From Actinomycetospora termitidis (GTDB lineage Bacteria; Actinomycetota; Actinomycetes; Mycobacteriales; Pseudonocardiaceae), in contig NZ_JASVWF010000001.1 in NCBI RefSeq assembly GCF_030286555.1, positions 1 to 64,000 of the forward strand: DNA of 64,000 nucleotides, read 5' to 3'. The notes beneath the pieces were generated by a model that saw only the letters and a list, made by a program, of their open reading frames with translations, searched no databases and was not told where the DNA came from. Below, piece by piece: positions 16,787-25,902 of this stretch (positions within the stretch are counted from its first letter, which is position 1; the number at the start of each line of letters is the position of its first letter). Both the position numbers and the translations under genes were made by a program.

Positions 16787-17227
16787 ATGACCGCCGTGAG
16801 CACTGAACCCACCCCCACCGTCGTCGTCCTGGACCCCGTGAGCCACGGCCTGGTCGACCCGGCCGGGGGCAGCCGCGACCTCGACGCCCTGCTCGACGAG
16901 GCCCGCACGGCCGAGCGGGAGGGCGCGGAGGCCGTCGTCGTCCCCCCCGCGAGCGCCGGCGCCCCGGCGCCGCGCCACTGGCCGGCCACCGCCCAGGCCC
17001 TCGCCGTCCTGCTCGCCACCACGCGGGTGCGGGTGATCGTGCCGATCCGCGCCCGCGCGTGGGACGTCGAGGCCGTGGCCCGCTTCGCCTCCAGCGCCAC
17101 CGGCCTGGCGGGCGACCGACTCGTCGTGCGGGTGCTCGGGGTGGGGGCCACCTCGTTCGCGACCCGCCTGCAGGCCCGCTGGTCGGGGACGGTCGTGGTC
17201 GGCGACCCGGAGACCGTCGCGGCCTGA
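16787..17227 (+). CDS. Short luciferase-family-like protein (half-length)
   Basis: The 146-residue frame reads like the first half of a luciferase-type (LLM) TIM barrel. LDALLDEARTAEREGAEAVVVPP is the first strand-helix unit, LAVLLATTRVRVIVPIRARAW the second, and SSATGLAGDRLVVRVLGVG the third. Full LLM enzymes are 300-380 residues, so this is either a stand-alone half barrel or a truncated relic. The stop is clean, with no continuation in other frames, and GAAGGAC lies about 12 bases before the ATG. Flavin binding and activity are doubtful. Confidence 0.55.
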   Translation: MTAVSTEPTPTVVVLDPVSHGLVDPAGGSRDLDALLDEARTAEREGAEAVVVPPASAGAPAPRHWPATAQALAVLLATTRVRVIVPIRARAWDVEAVARFASSATGLAGDRLVVRVLGVGATSFATRLQARWSGTVVVGDPETVAA

Positions 17228-17266
17228 TTCCCCGATCGGGCGAGGTCGTCACCACAGACCCGACAC

Positions 17267-17318
17267 TTGAAGATGCAAGCGAAGGTGCTACGCTCGGGTC
17301 TATCAGTTGATGCTTCAA
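17267..17318 (+). promoter_or_regulatory. Promoter with flanking TTGA/TCAA operators for yceI
   Basis: A sigma-70-like promoter TTGAAG (17267-17272), a 16-nt spacer and TACGCT (17289-17294) precede yceI. The -35 box lies inside CTTGAAGATGCAAG, and a second related dyad TTGATGCTTCAA occupies 17307-17318, where it would block the start of transcription. The two sites are near-inverted copies of one another. This arrangement is typical of MarR-type repression; no regulator gene is adjacent. Confidence 0.6.
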
Positions 17319-17335
17319 GCGTCCGGGAGGACACC

Positions 17336-17896
17336 ATGACCGAGACCGCCGCCCCGCAGCTCACCCTCGCCGGCGACTACCAGATCGACCCGGCCCACAG
17401 CCGCGTCGGCTTCACCGCCCGCCACGCCATGGTCACGAAGGTCCGGGGCTCGTTCGGCGAGTTCCGCGGCTCCGCGACGATCGACGAGGCGAACCCCGCC
17501 GCGTCCACGACCGAGATCGTCATCCAGGCCGGCAGCTTCGACTCCAGCCAGGAGCAGCGCGACGGCCACGTCAAGAGCGGCGACTTCCTGAACGTCGAGG
17601 TCTACCCGGAGATCACCTTCCGCTCGACCTCCGTCGAGAAGGCCGGTGACGACGTCTGGCGCATCACCGGCGACCTGACGATCCGCGACGTCACGAACTC
17701 GATCACGATCGACTTCGAGCACACCGGCGTCGCCCAGGACCCGTTCGGCAACCAGCGCGCCGGCTTCGAGGGCTCGACGACGATCAACCGCAAGGACTAC
17801 GGCATCACCTTCAACGCCGCCCTCGAGACCGGTGGCGTGCTGGTGAGCGACAAGGTCGGCCTCGAGTTCGACATCTCGGCGATCAAGCAGGCCTGA
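17336..17896 (+). CDS. YceI-family lipid/isoprenoid-binding protein
   Basis: The 186-residue protein is a single YceI lipocalin-like barrel. It starts with YQIDPAHSRVGFTARHAMVTKVRGSFGEFRGSATID, continues with the family's SGDFLNVEVYPEITFRST and GDLTIRDVTNSITIDFEH, and ends FNAALETGGVLVSDKVGLEFDISAIKQA. No signal peptide is present, so it is cytosolic, as are most actinobacterial members. Family members bind polyisoprenoids or similar amphiphiles and are often stress-induced. ATG 17336 follows a good GGGAGG site. Confidence 0.92.
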   Translation: MTETAAPQLTLAGDYQIDPAHSRVGFTARHAMVTKVRGSFGEFRGSATIDEANPAASTTEIVIQAGSFDSSQEQRDGHVKSGDFLNVEVYPEITFRSTSVEKAGDDVWRITGDLTIRDVTNSITIDFEHTGVAQDPFGNQRAGFEGSTTINRKDYGITFNAALETGGVLVSDKVGLEFDISAIKQA

Positions 17897-17910
17897 TACA
17901 CAGCACTGCC

Positions 17911-18783
17911 ATGAGCAGCGCAGCGCAGCAGCCCGGCGGGACGGCCCTCGTCCTCGGCGGTGGCGGGGTGACCGGCATCGCCTGGGAGATCGGCGTCCTG
18001 GCCGGGCTGCGTGCTGCGCGCGGCCCGCTGGCGGCCGGCCTCGACGCGCCGGCGCTCGTCGTCGGGACCTCGGCCGGGTCCGTGGTCGGCACCCTCGTGG
18101 CGGCCGCCGCCGACACCGGCCCGGGCTGGGACCTCGCGGACGCCCTGGCCGCGCAGCACGCGCCCTCGGCGTCGGAGATCCCGCGCGACGTCGACCTCGA
18201 GGCGCTCATGGAGGCGATGCAGACCGACAGTGCCGATCCGCTCGAGGCCCGTCGGCACGTCGGGGAGTTCGCGCTCGGCGTGGACCGCTCCGTGGCCGAC
18301 CGGCGCCGCGTGTCGGTGGCGGCCCGCCTCCCGGTGCACGACTGGCCCACGACGCCGTTGCGCATCACCGCCGTGGACGCCCGGACCGGGGAGCTCGTCG
18401 TGTTCGACGGCACCGCCGGCGCTCCGCTCGACGACGCCGTCGCGGCCAGCTGTGCCGTGCCCGGGGTGTGGCCGACGGTGCCGGTGGCGGGCCGCGACCT
18501 GATGGACGGCGGGATGGCCTCCCTGTGCCACGCGACGCTGGCCACGGGTCACGACCGCGTCGTCGTGCTCGTCCCCTTCCCCGCGCCCGGCGGCGGACCG
18601 GTACGGGGCCTCGACGACGAGCTCGACGAACTGCGGGCGGCCGGCACGGAGGTGACCGTGATCGGCCCCGACCCGGAGTACCTCGCCGGACCCGGGAGCG
18701 CCGCCCTCGACCCGGCGGGACGGCCCGCGGCCGCCGACCTGGGGTACCGGCTGGGCCGATCGTTCGGGCAGGACCCGGGTTGA
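17911..18783 (+). CDS. Patatin-like phospholipase
   Basis: The 290-residue hydrolase carries the patatin landmarks in order: glycine-rich oxyanion loop ALVLGGGGVTGIAWE (12-26), nucleophile serine in GTSAGS (about 53-58), and catalytic aspartate in LMDGGMAS. Such enzymes release fatty acids from membrane lipids using a Ser/Asp dyad. It begins 14 bp after yceI and may share its promoter, which would join a lipid-binding and a lipid-cleaving protein. No membrane helix or secretion signal is seen. Confidence 0.88.
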   Translation: MSSAAQQPGGTALVLGGGGVTGIAWEIGVLAGLRAARGPLAAGLDAPALVVGTSAGSVVGTLVAAAADTGPGWDLADALAAQHAPSASEIPRDVDLEALMEAMQTDSADPLEARRHVGEFALGVDRSVADRRRVSVAARLPVHDWPTTPLRITAVDARTGELVVFDGTAGAPLDDAVAASCAVPGVWPTVPVAGRDLMDGGMASLCHATLATGHDRVVVLVPFPAPGGGPVRGLDDELDELRAAGTEVTVIGPDPEYLAGPGSAALDPAGRPAAADLGYRLGRSFGQDPG

Positions 18784-18860
18784 TCGCCCCGGGGTGGCCC
18801 GGTGGTGCCCCACCGGCCACACTGGCCCCCCACGGTCGGGCGAGGTGAGAGGGGCAGGTC

Positions 18861-19355
18861 GTGGATTTCGACGTCTTCGTCGAGGTGCCTCGGGGCAGCC
18901 GCAACAAGTACGAGCTGGATCACGAGAGCGGGAAGCTCCGGCTGGACCGGACCCTCTTCACCGCCACGCAGTACCCGGCGGACTACGGCTTCATCGAGGA
19001 CACGCTCGGCCAGGACGGCGACCCGCTGGACGCGCTCGTGCTCGTGCAGGAGCCGACGTTCCCGGGCTGCCTCGTCCGCAGCCGCGCCATCGGCATGTTC
19101 CGCATGACCGACGAGGCCGGTGGTGACGACAAGGTGCTCTGCGTCCCGGTCGACGACCCGCGCCTGGAACACCTGCGCGACATCCACCACCTCGACCAGT
19201 ACCACCGCATGGAGATCCAGCACTTCTTCGAGGTCTACAAGGCGCTCGAGCCGGACAAGTCCGTCGAGGGCCACGAGTGGGTCGGGCGCGCCGCGGCCGA
19301 GAAGGAGGTCCGGGCCTCGATCGAGCGGGCGACCGAGGCGGGCTTCACCACGTGA
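18861..19355 (+). CDS. ppa: Inorganic pyrophosphatase
   Basis: A family I soluble pyrophosphatase of 164 residues, the normal size. The metal-binding motif is visible as [10 protein letters not shown] with further acidic ligands, preceded by [14 protein letters not shown] and [13 protein letters not shown]. It hydrolyses PPi and so drives nucleotide and polymer synthesis. The start is GTG at 18861 after GAGAGGGGCAG. The stop overlaps the next gene's GTG, and the carboxylesterase gene beyond is also overlapping, so the three are probably one transcript. Confidence 0.95.
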   Translation: MDFDVFVEVPRGSRNKYELDHESGKLRLDRTLFTATQYPADYGFIEDTLGQDGDPLDALVLVQEPTFPGCLVRSRAIGMFRMTDEAGGDDKVLCVPVDDPRLEHLRDIHHLDQYHRMEIQHFFEVYKALEPDKSVEGHEWVGRAAAEKEVRASIERATEAGFTT

Positions 19356-20080
19356 CCGCGGCCGACGACCGGGGTCTGTTGGGCGGCCCACGGCGCGACG
19401 GGCCCCTGCCGAAGCTCGTGGTCGTCGGGATCGCCTGGGCCGCCATCGGGGTCGTCGCCCTGATCACGGCCGTGTTGATGCGTTCGCTCGGCATCGCGGT
19501 GTTCGGCTTGCTGTGCGTGCTCGCGGGCGGTGGGCTGTGGTTCGGCCAGCGGACCCGGGAGCGCCTCGCCCACGACGAGGAGATGTTGAGCTCCGGCCCG
19601 ATCGAGTTCGACCCGGACCCGGGCGCGGACGACGACGTCGTGCACGGCGAGCCCGACGACGACCGCCACGCCACCCGCGTCATGTCGACCGGCTCCGACG
19701 ACGCCGATGACTCCGACGACTCGCGCGATCGCGGCGACTCCCGCGGGTCCGACGACATCGTCGACGCCGAGTACGACGAGTACATCGACTACGAGCCCTC
19801 CCCCTCCGACCAGGACGACGGGACCGGGTACGACGACGACGAGATGGCCTACCGGCGTCGCCGGGAGGACGAGTGGGCCCGCGAGGCGCGCGAGCACGAG
19901 GCGGCGCGGCGCGGGGGTGAGGTCATCGAGGCCGACGAGGACGAGCCCGCGGACGACGGGTCCGGGGACGACGGGTCCGGGGACCGGGACCCCGCCGACG
20001 ACGAGGACCGCCAGGACGGCAGGGACGGCGACCGCTCGGGCACCCGCCGCGACGGGTCTCCCGGGGAGGCCGACCGGTGA
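19352..20080 (+). CDS. Membrane protein with long acidic C-terminal tail
   Basis: The 242-residue protein has two adjacent membrane helices (residues about 20-65, [20 protein letters not shown] and [20 protein letters not shown]). About 170 residues of Asp/Ser/Glu/Arg-rich, probably disordered sequence follow ([34 protein letters not shown]). No enzymatic motif is present. It overlaps both the pyrophosphatase stop and the carboxylesterase start by 4 bp. Function is unknown. An acidic tail may bind cations or basic proteins, but nothing shows this. Confidence 0.7.
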   Translation: MTAADDRGLLGGPRRDGPLPKLVVVGIAWAAIGVVALITAVLMRSLGIAVFGLLCVLAGGGLWFGQRTRERLAHDEEMLSSGPIEFDPDPGADDDVVHGEPDDDRHATRVMSTGSDDADDSDDSRDRGDSRGSDDIVDAEYDEYIDYEPSPSDQDDGTGYDDDEMAYRRRREDEWAREAREHEAARRGGEVIEADEDEPADDGSGDDGSGDRDPADDEDRQDGRDGDRSGTRRDGSPGEADR

Positions 20081-21378
20081 CGGTCACGACCGACGCCGAA
20101 GCCCCCGTCGTCGTCACCCCCTCCGGTGCCGTCCGGGGCCGCGTGCACCGCGACGGCGGCGTCGTCGAGTTCCTCGGCCTGCGCTACGCGCGGGCCGACC
20201 GTTTCGGTCTCCCGACGCCAGAGCCGGCCGGGGACGGCACGCGCGACGCCCGCACCCCGGGGCCGCAGTGCCCGCAGCTCGCCTCGCGCATGGACGCGAT
20301 CGCCGGCCCGTCGAATGCCGACGACCTCGGCCAGGACGAGGACTGCCTGCGGCTCACCGTCCGCGCGCCGGCCGACGTCCGGCCGGACGAGCGCCTGCCG
20401 GTGCTCGTGTGGATCCACGGCGGGGCCTACGTGATCGGTGGGGTCGACCTCTCCTGGTACGACACGGCCCGCCTCGTGCGCGAGGGTCGGGTGGTCGCGG
20501 TCGGCGTCGGCTACCGGCTCGGCATCCTCGGCTGGCTCCGCGCGCCCGGGGTCTCGCCGGGCAACCTCGGGCTGGCCGACCTCACCGCCGCACTGCGCTG
20601 GGTTCACGAGCACATCGCGGCCTTCGGCGGCGACCCGGATGCGGTCACCCTGGTCGGGGAGTCGGCGGGAGCGCACGCGATCGCCTGCCTGATGAGCGCG
20701 CCCGACCTGCGCGGACTGTTCCGGCGCGTGATCCTGCAGAGCGGCCAGCTCGGGCTGGGGCTCGGCACGGAGCGCTCGGCGGCCCGCGTGGCCGGCCACG
20801 TCGACGACGCCCTGGACGGCGCCGATCCCCGCACCGTCGGCATCGACGACCTCCTGGAGGCCCAGCGGCGGGCGATGGTCCGCCACGCCGGGCCGGGCGG
20901 GATCAACTCGGCGCCCGCCTTCACCCCGGTCGCCGGCGTCGAGCCGCTGGTCGGGGTGTCCGCCGCGGACCCGTGGGTGGCGGCTGCGCACTCCGGTCAC
21001 CCGATGATCATCGGGACGACGGCCGACGAGGCGAACACCTTCGTCCACATCGCGCCCGCGCTGCGGCGTCTCGCCCGACGGTTCCCGACGCCGGTCGCGT
21101 GGGGCTCCCGGCTCGCCACCCACCGGGTGTTCACGTGGCCCGCGCAGCGCCTCGCCACCCGCGCCGCCGCGGCCGGGACCACGGTGAGCACCTACCGCTT
21201 CACCTGGTCCGCCCCGGACTCCGGGCTGGGCGCCTGCCACGCGATCGAGCTGCCGTTCCTCTTCGGCGGCCGGGAGGCGTGGCAGGAGGCCCCGATGCTG
21301 GCCGGGGCCTCCTGGGACGACGACGTCGAGCCGCTCGGCGTCGCGCTCCGGGCGTGGTGGTGTGGCTTCGCCAGGTGA
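20077..21378 (+). CDS. Type B carboxylesterase / lipase family protein
   Basis: The 433-residue alpha/beta hydrolase has the type-B signature: EDCLRLTV near residue 89, oxyanion region WIHGGAYVIG, GNLGLADLTAALRWVHEHIAAFGGDPDAVTL leading to the nucleophile GESAG, the acid in GTTADEANTF, and the base in GACHAIELPF. The triad Ser-Glu-His is complete. It probably hydrolyses carboxylic esters in the cytosol; no signal peptide is visible. It is somewhat shorter than the usual 480-520 residues. Confidence 0.88.
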   Translation: MTVTTDAEAPVVVTPSGAVRGRVHRDGGVVEFLGLRYARADRFGLPTPEPAGDGTRDARTPGPQCPQLASRMDAIAGPSNADDLGQDEDCLRLTVRAPADVRPDERLPVLVWIHGGAYVIGGVDLSWYDTARLVREGRVVAVGVGYRLGILGWLRAPGVSPGNLGLADLTAALRWVHEHIAAFGGDPDAVTLVGESAGAHAIACLMSAPDLRGLFRRVILQSGQLGLGLGTERSAARVAGHVDDALDGADPRTVGIDDLLEAQRRAMVRHAGPGGINSAPAFTPVAGVEPLVGVSAADPWVAAAHSGHPMIIGTTADEANTFVHIAPALRRLARRFPTPVAWGSRLATHRVFTWPAQRLATRAAAAGTTVSTYRFTWSAPDSGLGACHAIELPFLFGGREAWQEAPMLAGASWDDDVEPLGVALRAWWCGFAR

Positions 21379-21391
21379 GCAGAAAGTGTGG

Positions 21392-24300
21392 CTATAGCCC
21401 CTCGAAGTGCTCACCTACCGCGGAGCGGTACATCGCCACGGTGGCCAGCTTGACGTCCTCGTAGCCGCGCACCATGTCCGGCAGCGCGGCGATCGCGACC
21501 GCCCGGTCCACCTCGCCCGCAGCCGCCATCTCCACCAGGCGCGGGACCAGCTCCCGGTACTCGACGACGAGCTCGCGCTCCACCCGCCGGACCTCCGCGC
21601 GCCCGAACGGGTCGAGCGGCGTCCCGCGCAGCCGGCGCATCGCGCGGAGCGAGACGTAGCCCGGACGGAACCAGGGCCCGAGCGTCAGCTTGTGCCGCAG
21701 CCCCATCGCCCGCAGCGACGGCGGGTGCAGCTTCCACGAGATCCGGGAGTCGGCCCCGAACTCCGCCCGCACCGAGGCGCCGAACGCCGGGTCGAGCGAG
21801 AGCCGGGCGACCTCGTACTCGTCCTTGTAGGCCATCAGCTTGTGCAGCCCGACGGCGACGGCCTCGGCCAGCTCGGCCGGACCGTCGACGAGGCCGCGCA
21901 CCACGTCGGCGTAGGACCGCGCGTAGGCCGCGTCCTGGTAGGCCACCAGCTCCGGCACCCGGATCCCGACGAGCCGCTCCAGCTCCGACCCGGCCGGCGC
22001 GCCCACGGACGCGACGATCTCCGCCGCGGCGACCGCACCCGCCGTCGTCAACCCCGGGACACCGTCCGGCGCCGGACGGGTCACCGCCTCGACCACGGCC
22101 GCGAACGCCTCCGGGTCGGCGACCGACTGCCGCCCGCGCCGGAACGCCTGGACGTTCTTCTCGACGGCGGCGCCGTTGAGCTCGAACGCCGCCTCCACCG
22201 CGGAGGCCGGGAGCGGGAGCGCCCCGAGCTGGTACGCCGCCCCGAGCAGGATCGTCAGCGAGAACTGGTCGTCGCCGAAGAGCGCCTCGGCCAGCGCCCG
22301 CGCGTCGAGCACCGCACCCACGTCGGCCCGGACCGAGGACCGGATGCGCCCGAGGACGGCGTCCACGGCCGGGTAGGTGACGGTCGGGTCGACGACCTGG
22401 TCGCCGGTCGGGATCTTCGCGCTCGACACCACGCCGACCGTCCGGGACGACGATGCGGCCTTCAGGTAGGCCGGGTCGGCGGCGACGAGCAGGTCCGCGC
22501 CGAGGTAGAGATCGCACTCCCCGGCTGCCGCCCGCCCGGCCAGCTCCGAGGAGCCGATCTTGACGTCGGAGACGACCGCGCCGCCCTTCTGCGCGAGACC
22601 GGTCTGGTCGAGCCCGCGGGTCGGGCGGCCCGCGATGCGCGCGGCGGCCGCGAGGACCTGCGCGATCGTCGTGACCCCGGTGCCGCCGATGCCCGCGAGC
22701 CGGACGACGGCGTCGTCCGGAACGGTCCGGACGGGCTCGGGCAGCCGCTCACCGCCCAGGGGCTCGACGGCCGCCGTGGTCCGGGAGCCGCCGGGCTCGA
22801 CGACCGTGAACGCCGGGCAGTCGCCGTCCAGGCAGGAGTAGTCCTTGTTGCACGACGCCTGGTGGATGCGGGTCTTGCGGCCGAACTCGGTGTCGACCGG
22901 CGTGACCGACAGGCAGTTCGACGTCTGCCCGCAGTCCCCGCAGCCCTCGCAGACCCGCTCGTTGATGACGACGCGGGTGGTCGGGTCCGCGATCTTCCCG
23001 CGCTTGCGCTTGCGACGCTTCTGCGCGGCGCACTCCTGGTCGTGGATCAGCACCGTCACGCCGGGCGTGGCCGCGAGCAGTTCCTGCGCCTCGTCGATGC
23101 GTGACCGGTCCCAGACGACGACGCCCTTCGCGAGCTTCACCCGCCGGTAGCGGGCGAGGTCCTCCGTCGTCACGATCACGCGCGCGACGCCCTCGTCGAG
23201 CAGGACCCGGACCAGCTGCGGCATCGACAGCTCCCCGACGGCGTCCTGCCCGCCGGTCATCGCCGCGGCGCCGTTGCGCAGCAGCCGGAACGTCACGTGC
23301 GCCTTCGCGGCGACGGCCGCGCGGATCATCAGGCTGCCGGAGTGGTGGAAGGTGCCGTCGCCCATGTTCTGCACCCAGTGCGCGGCCTTCGCGGGGTCGG
23401 CGAACGGCTCGGTGCCGAGCCAGTGCGCGCCCTCGCCGCCCATCTGCGTGATGCCGGTGACCTCGCCGACCTGCGCCTCGGGCATCAGCATGACCATCGT
23501 GTGGCAGCCGATGCCGGCGCCGACCAGCGAGCCCTCCGGGGCCGAGGTGGTCGAGGAGTTGTGCGGGCAGCCGGAGCAGAAGTACGGGTTGCGGGTCGCG
23601 CCCGCGAGCGGCAGGTCGATGCGGGTCCGTTCCCGACGGCGGCCCTCGGCCCACGCCTCCACGCTCGGGATGTCGGCGAGTCGCGTCGCCAGGCCCTTCG
23701 CCACCGCGTCCGGGTCCAGGTCCCCGTACTCGGCGAACAGCGCCCGGCCGTCCGGCCCGCGCTTGCCGTGCACCGCGGGGGCGCCGGTCCGGCCGTAGAG
23801 GTGCTCCTTGATCTGGGCCTCCAGGAACGCCCGCTTCTCCTCGACCACGACGATCTCGTCGAGGCCCTCGGCGAAACGGTCGACGATCCCGCCCTCGAGC
23901 GGCCACGGCATGCCGACGCGCAGCAGCCGGACGCCCCGCCGGGCGAGCTCGGCGTCGTCGAGCCCGAGGGTGGTGAGCGCCTGGCGCAGGTCGAGCCAGC
24001 TCTTGCCGGCCGCGACGATCCCGATCCGCGCCGGGCCGGACCCGACGATCGTGTTCAGGCCGTTCGCGGCGGCGTACCGACGGGCGATGACGAGGCGCTT
24101 GCCGTGCAGGTCCCGCTCGAGGGGTGCGAGGCGGGGCCCGAGGAGCTTGGCGTGCGGCTCGTGGCGGAAGGGGGTGCCGGCCCCGAACGTCAGGTCGGGG
24201 GTGATCGGCAGGACGCGGTCGGGCCCCACGACCGCGGTGCCGGAGCCGTCGGCCACCGCGGTGACCATCTTGAACCCGACCCACAGGCCGGAGAGGCGGG

Positions 24301-24919
24301 AGAGCTCGACGGCGTGGCGGCCGAGGTCGAGCACGTCCTGGACGTCCGCCGGGTAGAGCACCGGGAGGGCCATGTCGGCCAGCGCCGCCTCGGAGGCGCA
24401 CGGCACGCTCGAGGACTTGGCGGCCGGGTCGTCGCCCACGATCGCGAGCGCGCCGCCGGACGTGCCGGACAGGTTCGCGTGCCGCAGGGCGTCGGTGGCG
24501 CGGTCGAGGCCGGGGGCCTTGCCGTACCAGTAGCCGGTGATCCCGTCCGCGACGTCGTCGCGCAGCGCGCCGGTCGAGGGCGCGAGCTGGGTGCCCTGCA
24601 CCGCGGTGAGGGCGATCTCCTCGTTGAGCCCGGGCGCGAACACGATGCCGTGGGCGTCGAGCAGGTCGCGGTGCCGGCCGAGCTCGAGGTCGTAGCCCGC
24701 GAGCGGCGAGCCCTCGTACCCGGAGACGTACCCGCCGGTGCGCAGACCGGCGGCGGCGTCGGCGCGGCGCTGGTCCATCGGCAGCCGGACCAGCGCCTGG
24801 ACACCGGTGAGCTGCACCGTGCCGTCGGTCTCGGTGTAGCGGTCGCGCAGGGTGAGCGCCCGGGGAGCGGGGGTGGGCTCCGGACGGGCGGACGGACGCG
24901 CGGGAAGGTCGAGGGTCAT
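21392..24919 (-). CDS. Indolepyruvate ferredoxin oxidoreductase, fused alpha/beta type
   Basis: This 1175-residue enzyme decarboxylates aryl- or 2-oxo acids with TPP and CoA, passing electrons to ferredoxin. The N-terminal pyrimidine-binding domain starts at TLRDRYTETDGTVQLTGVQALVRLPMDQ. A GCPHNSSTT segment and a TPP-binding region (IGCHTMVMLMPEAQVGE) follow. An iron-sulfur cluster region has CEGCGDCGQTSNC and CNKDYSCLDGDCP. The C-terminal gamma-type domain has GIGGTGVTTIAQVLA. Length and order match the proteobacterial/actinobacterial single-chain form. ATG 24919 was chosen, since homology begins there. The divergent Lrp gene is the likely regulator. Confidence 0.92.
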   Translation of the reverse strand: MTLDLPARPSARPEPTPAPRALTLRDRYTETDGTVQLTGVQALVRLPMDQRRADAAAGLRTGGYVSGYEGSPLAGYDLELGRHRDLLDAHGIVFAPGLNEEIALTAVQGTQLAPSTGALRDDVADGITGYWYGKAPGLDRATDALRHANLSGTSGGALAIVGDDPAAKSSSVPCASEAALADMALPVLYPADVQDVLDLGRHAVELSRLSGLWVGFKMVTAVADGSGTAVVGPDRVLPITPDLTFGAGTPFRHEPHAKLLGPRLAPLERDLHGKRLVIARRYAAANGLNTIVGSGPARIGIVAAGKSWLDLRQALTTLGLDDAELARRGVRLLRVGMPWPLEGGIVDRFAEGLDEIVVVEEKRAFLEAQIKEHLYGRTGAPAVHGKRGPDGRALFAEYGDLDPDAVAKGLATRLADIPSVEAWAEGRRRERTRIDLPLAGATRNPYFCSGCPHNSSTTSAPEGSLVGAGIGCHTMVMLMPEAQVGEVTGITQMGGEGAHWLGTEPFADPAKAAHWVQNMGDGTFHHSGSLMIRAAVAAKAHVTFRLLRNGAAAMTGGQDAVGELSMPQLVRVLLDEGVARVIVTTEDLARYRRVKLAKGVVVWDRSRIDEAQELLAATPGVTVLIHDQECAAQKRRKRKRGKIADPTTRVVINERVCEGCGDCGQTSNCLSVTPVDTEFGRKTRIHQASCNKDYSCLDGDCPAFTVVEPGGSRTTAAVEPLGGERLPEPVRTVPDDAVVRLAGIGGTGVTTIAQVLAAAARIAGRPTRGLDQTGLAQKGGAVVSDVKIGSSELAGRAAAGECDLYLGADLLVAADPAYLKAASSSRTVGVVSSAKIPTGDQVVDPTVTYPAVDAVLGRIRSSVRADVGAVLDARALAEALFGDDQFSLTILLGAAYQLGALPLPASAVEAAFELNGAAVEKNVQAFRRGRQSVADPEAFAAVVEAVTRPAPDGVPGLTTAGAVAAAEIVASVGAPAGSELERLVGIRVPELVAYQDAAYARSYADVVRGLVDGPAELAEAVAVGLHKLMAYKDEYEVARLSLDPAFGASVRAEFGADSRISWKLHPPSLRAMGLRHKLTLGPWFRPGYVSLRAMRRLRGTPLDPFGRAEVRRVERELVVEYRELVPRLVEMAAAGEVDRAVAIAALPDMVRGYEDVKLATVAMYRSAVGEHFEGL

Positions 24920-25080
24920 GGTGGCGACCTCCGATCGGGCCGGTTGTGCTCGGATGGTCACCGAAGCTAGACACTCCGACACCAGTGGTCCAGAGAAGAC
25001 GACGATCACTGGGCCGTTGGTACTGTTACGCGCGGGTCAGCCCGGCCGGAGCGGGCCGTTGGACCAGCAGGGAGACGCGG
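24920..25080. promoter_or_regulatory. Divergent control region with CCAGTG...CACTGG dyad
   Basis: The 161-bp gap between the oxidoreductase and the Lrp gene contains CCAGTG (24982-24987) and its inverse CACTGG (25007-25012), separated by 19 bp. The first is embedded in the small palindrome ACCAGTGGT. Spaced dyads of this kind fit an Lrp/AsnC dimer site that could act on both promoters. Confidence 0.45.
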
Positions 25081-25563
25081 ATGACACTCGACGACCTCGA
25101 CCGGGCCCTGCTGCTCGCCCTCCTCGAACGGCCCCGCGTGGGCCTCCGGGAGCACGCGCGCACCCTCGGCGTCGCCCGCGGGACGGTGCAGGCGCGGTTC
25201 GAGCGGCTCCAGGAGGCCGGCGTGATCACCGGGTTCGCACCCCGGGTGGCGCCCTCGGCCCTGGGCTACGAGGTGCTGGCGTTCATCACGCTGCACATCG
25301 CGCAGGGCCGGCTCGACGCGGTCGCCGAGCACCTCGCGTCGATCCCGGAGGTCGTCGAGGCGCACTCGATCACCGGCGACGGCGACCTGTGGTGCCGCGT
25401 GGTCGCCCGCTCCAACGCGCACCTCGAGCAGGTCATCCAGGGCGTCCTGGCCTCGCCCGGCGTCGAGCGGACGCAGTCGGAGATCTCGCTGACCGAGCGG
25501 GTCCCGGCCCGCGTGCTGCCCCTCGTGCGCGCCCTGCCGCGCGCGACCCGCCGTCGGGAATGA
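25081..25563 (+). CDS. Lrp/AsnC-family transcriptional regulator
   Basis: The 160-residue protein has the N-terminal AsnC-type HTH (LDDLDRALLLALLERPRVGLREHARTLGVARGTVQARFERLQEAGVITGF) and a C-terminal RAM ligand-binding domain (AFITLHIAQGRLDAVAEHLASIPEVVEAHSITGDGDLWCRVVAR). It is divergent from, and probably controls, the indolepyruvate oxidoreductase, with an aromatic amino or oxo acid as likely effector. ATG 25081 follows GGAGACGCGG. Confidence 0.9.
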   Translation: MTLDDLDRALLLALLERPRVGLREHARTLGVARGTVQARFERLQEAGVITGFAPRVAPSALGYEVLAFITLHIAQGRLDAVAEHLASIPEVVEAHSITGDGDLWCRVVARSNAHLEQVIQGVLASPGVERTQSEISLTERVPARVLPLVRALPRATRRRE

Positions 25564-25638
25564 GGACACGTTCGTGAGACCGGCGTCACGGACGCGGTTC
25601 CGGGGTATCGCACCAGCGGAGCACCCGAGGAGGACCCG

Positions 25639-25836
25639 ATGACCAGTCCCGCTCTCCGTCCCGCCGCCCTCGACGAGACCGCGCTCGCCGACGTCCGCCG
25701 TCTCGAGGAGACGCTGGGCACGCCGGTCGTGGCCTACGAGGCCGAGAGCCCCTACGCCCCGCTCACCGAGGACCAGCTCGCCGAGGTCCGCCGCGTCGAG
25801 TCCACGCTCGGCGTGCGGCTGCTCGCCTTTCGGTAG
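25639..25836 (+). CDS. Small protein with an internal tandem repeat
   Basis: The 65-residue protein contains the same 19-residue helical unit twice: LADVRRLEETLGTPVVAYE (17-35) and LAEVRRVESTLGVRLLAFR (47-65). The linker is acidic/Pro (AESPYAPLTEDQ). A strong CGAGGAGGACCCG site precedes the ATG, so expression is credible. No known domain was recognised. Repeated L-A-x-V-R-R-x-E-x-T-L-G units suggest a two-helix module for protein binding. It lies between the Lrp gene and a convergent hydrolase and is monocistronic. Confidence 0.7.
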   Translation: MTSPALRPAALDETALADVRRLEETLGTPVVAYEAESPYAPLTEDQLAEVRRVESTLGVRLLAFR

Positions 25837-25871
25837 ACGCCGGCCGAGCGGTCCGCACCGTCCGTGACGCC

Positions 25872-25902
25872 GACCCGCCTGATCGGAGGCGGTGGGCGGG
25901 TC
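25872..25902. terminator. Bidirectional hairpin
   Basis: GACCCGCC (25872-25879) pairs perfectly with GGCGGGTC (25895-25902) in the 64-bp gap between the small repeat protein and the stop of the convergent hydrolase. Confidence 0.5.
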
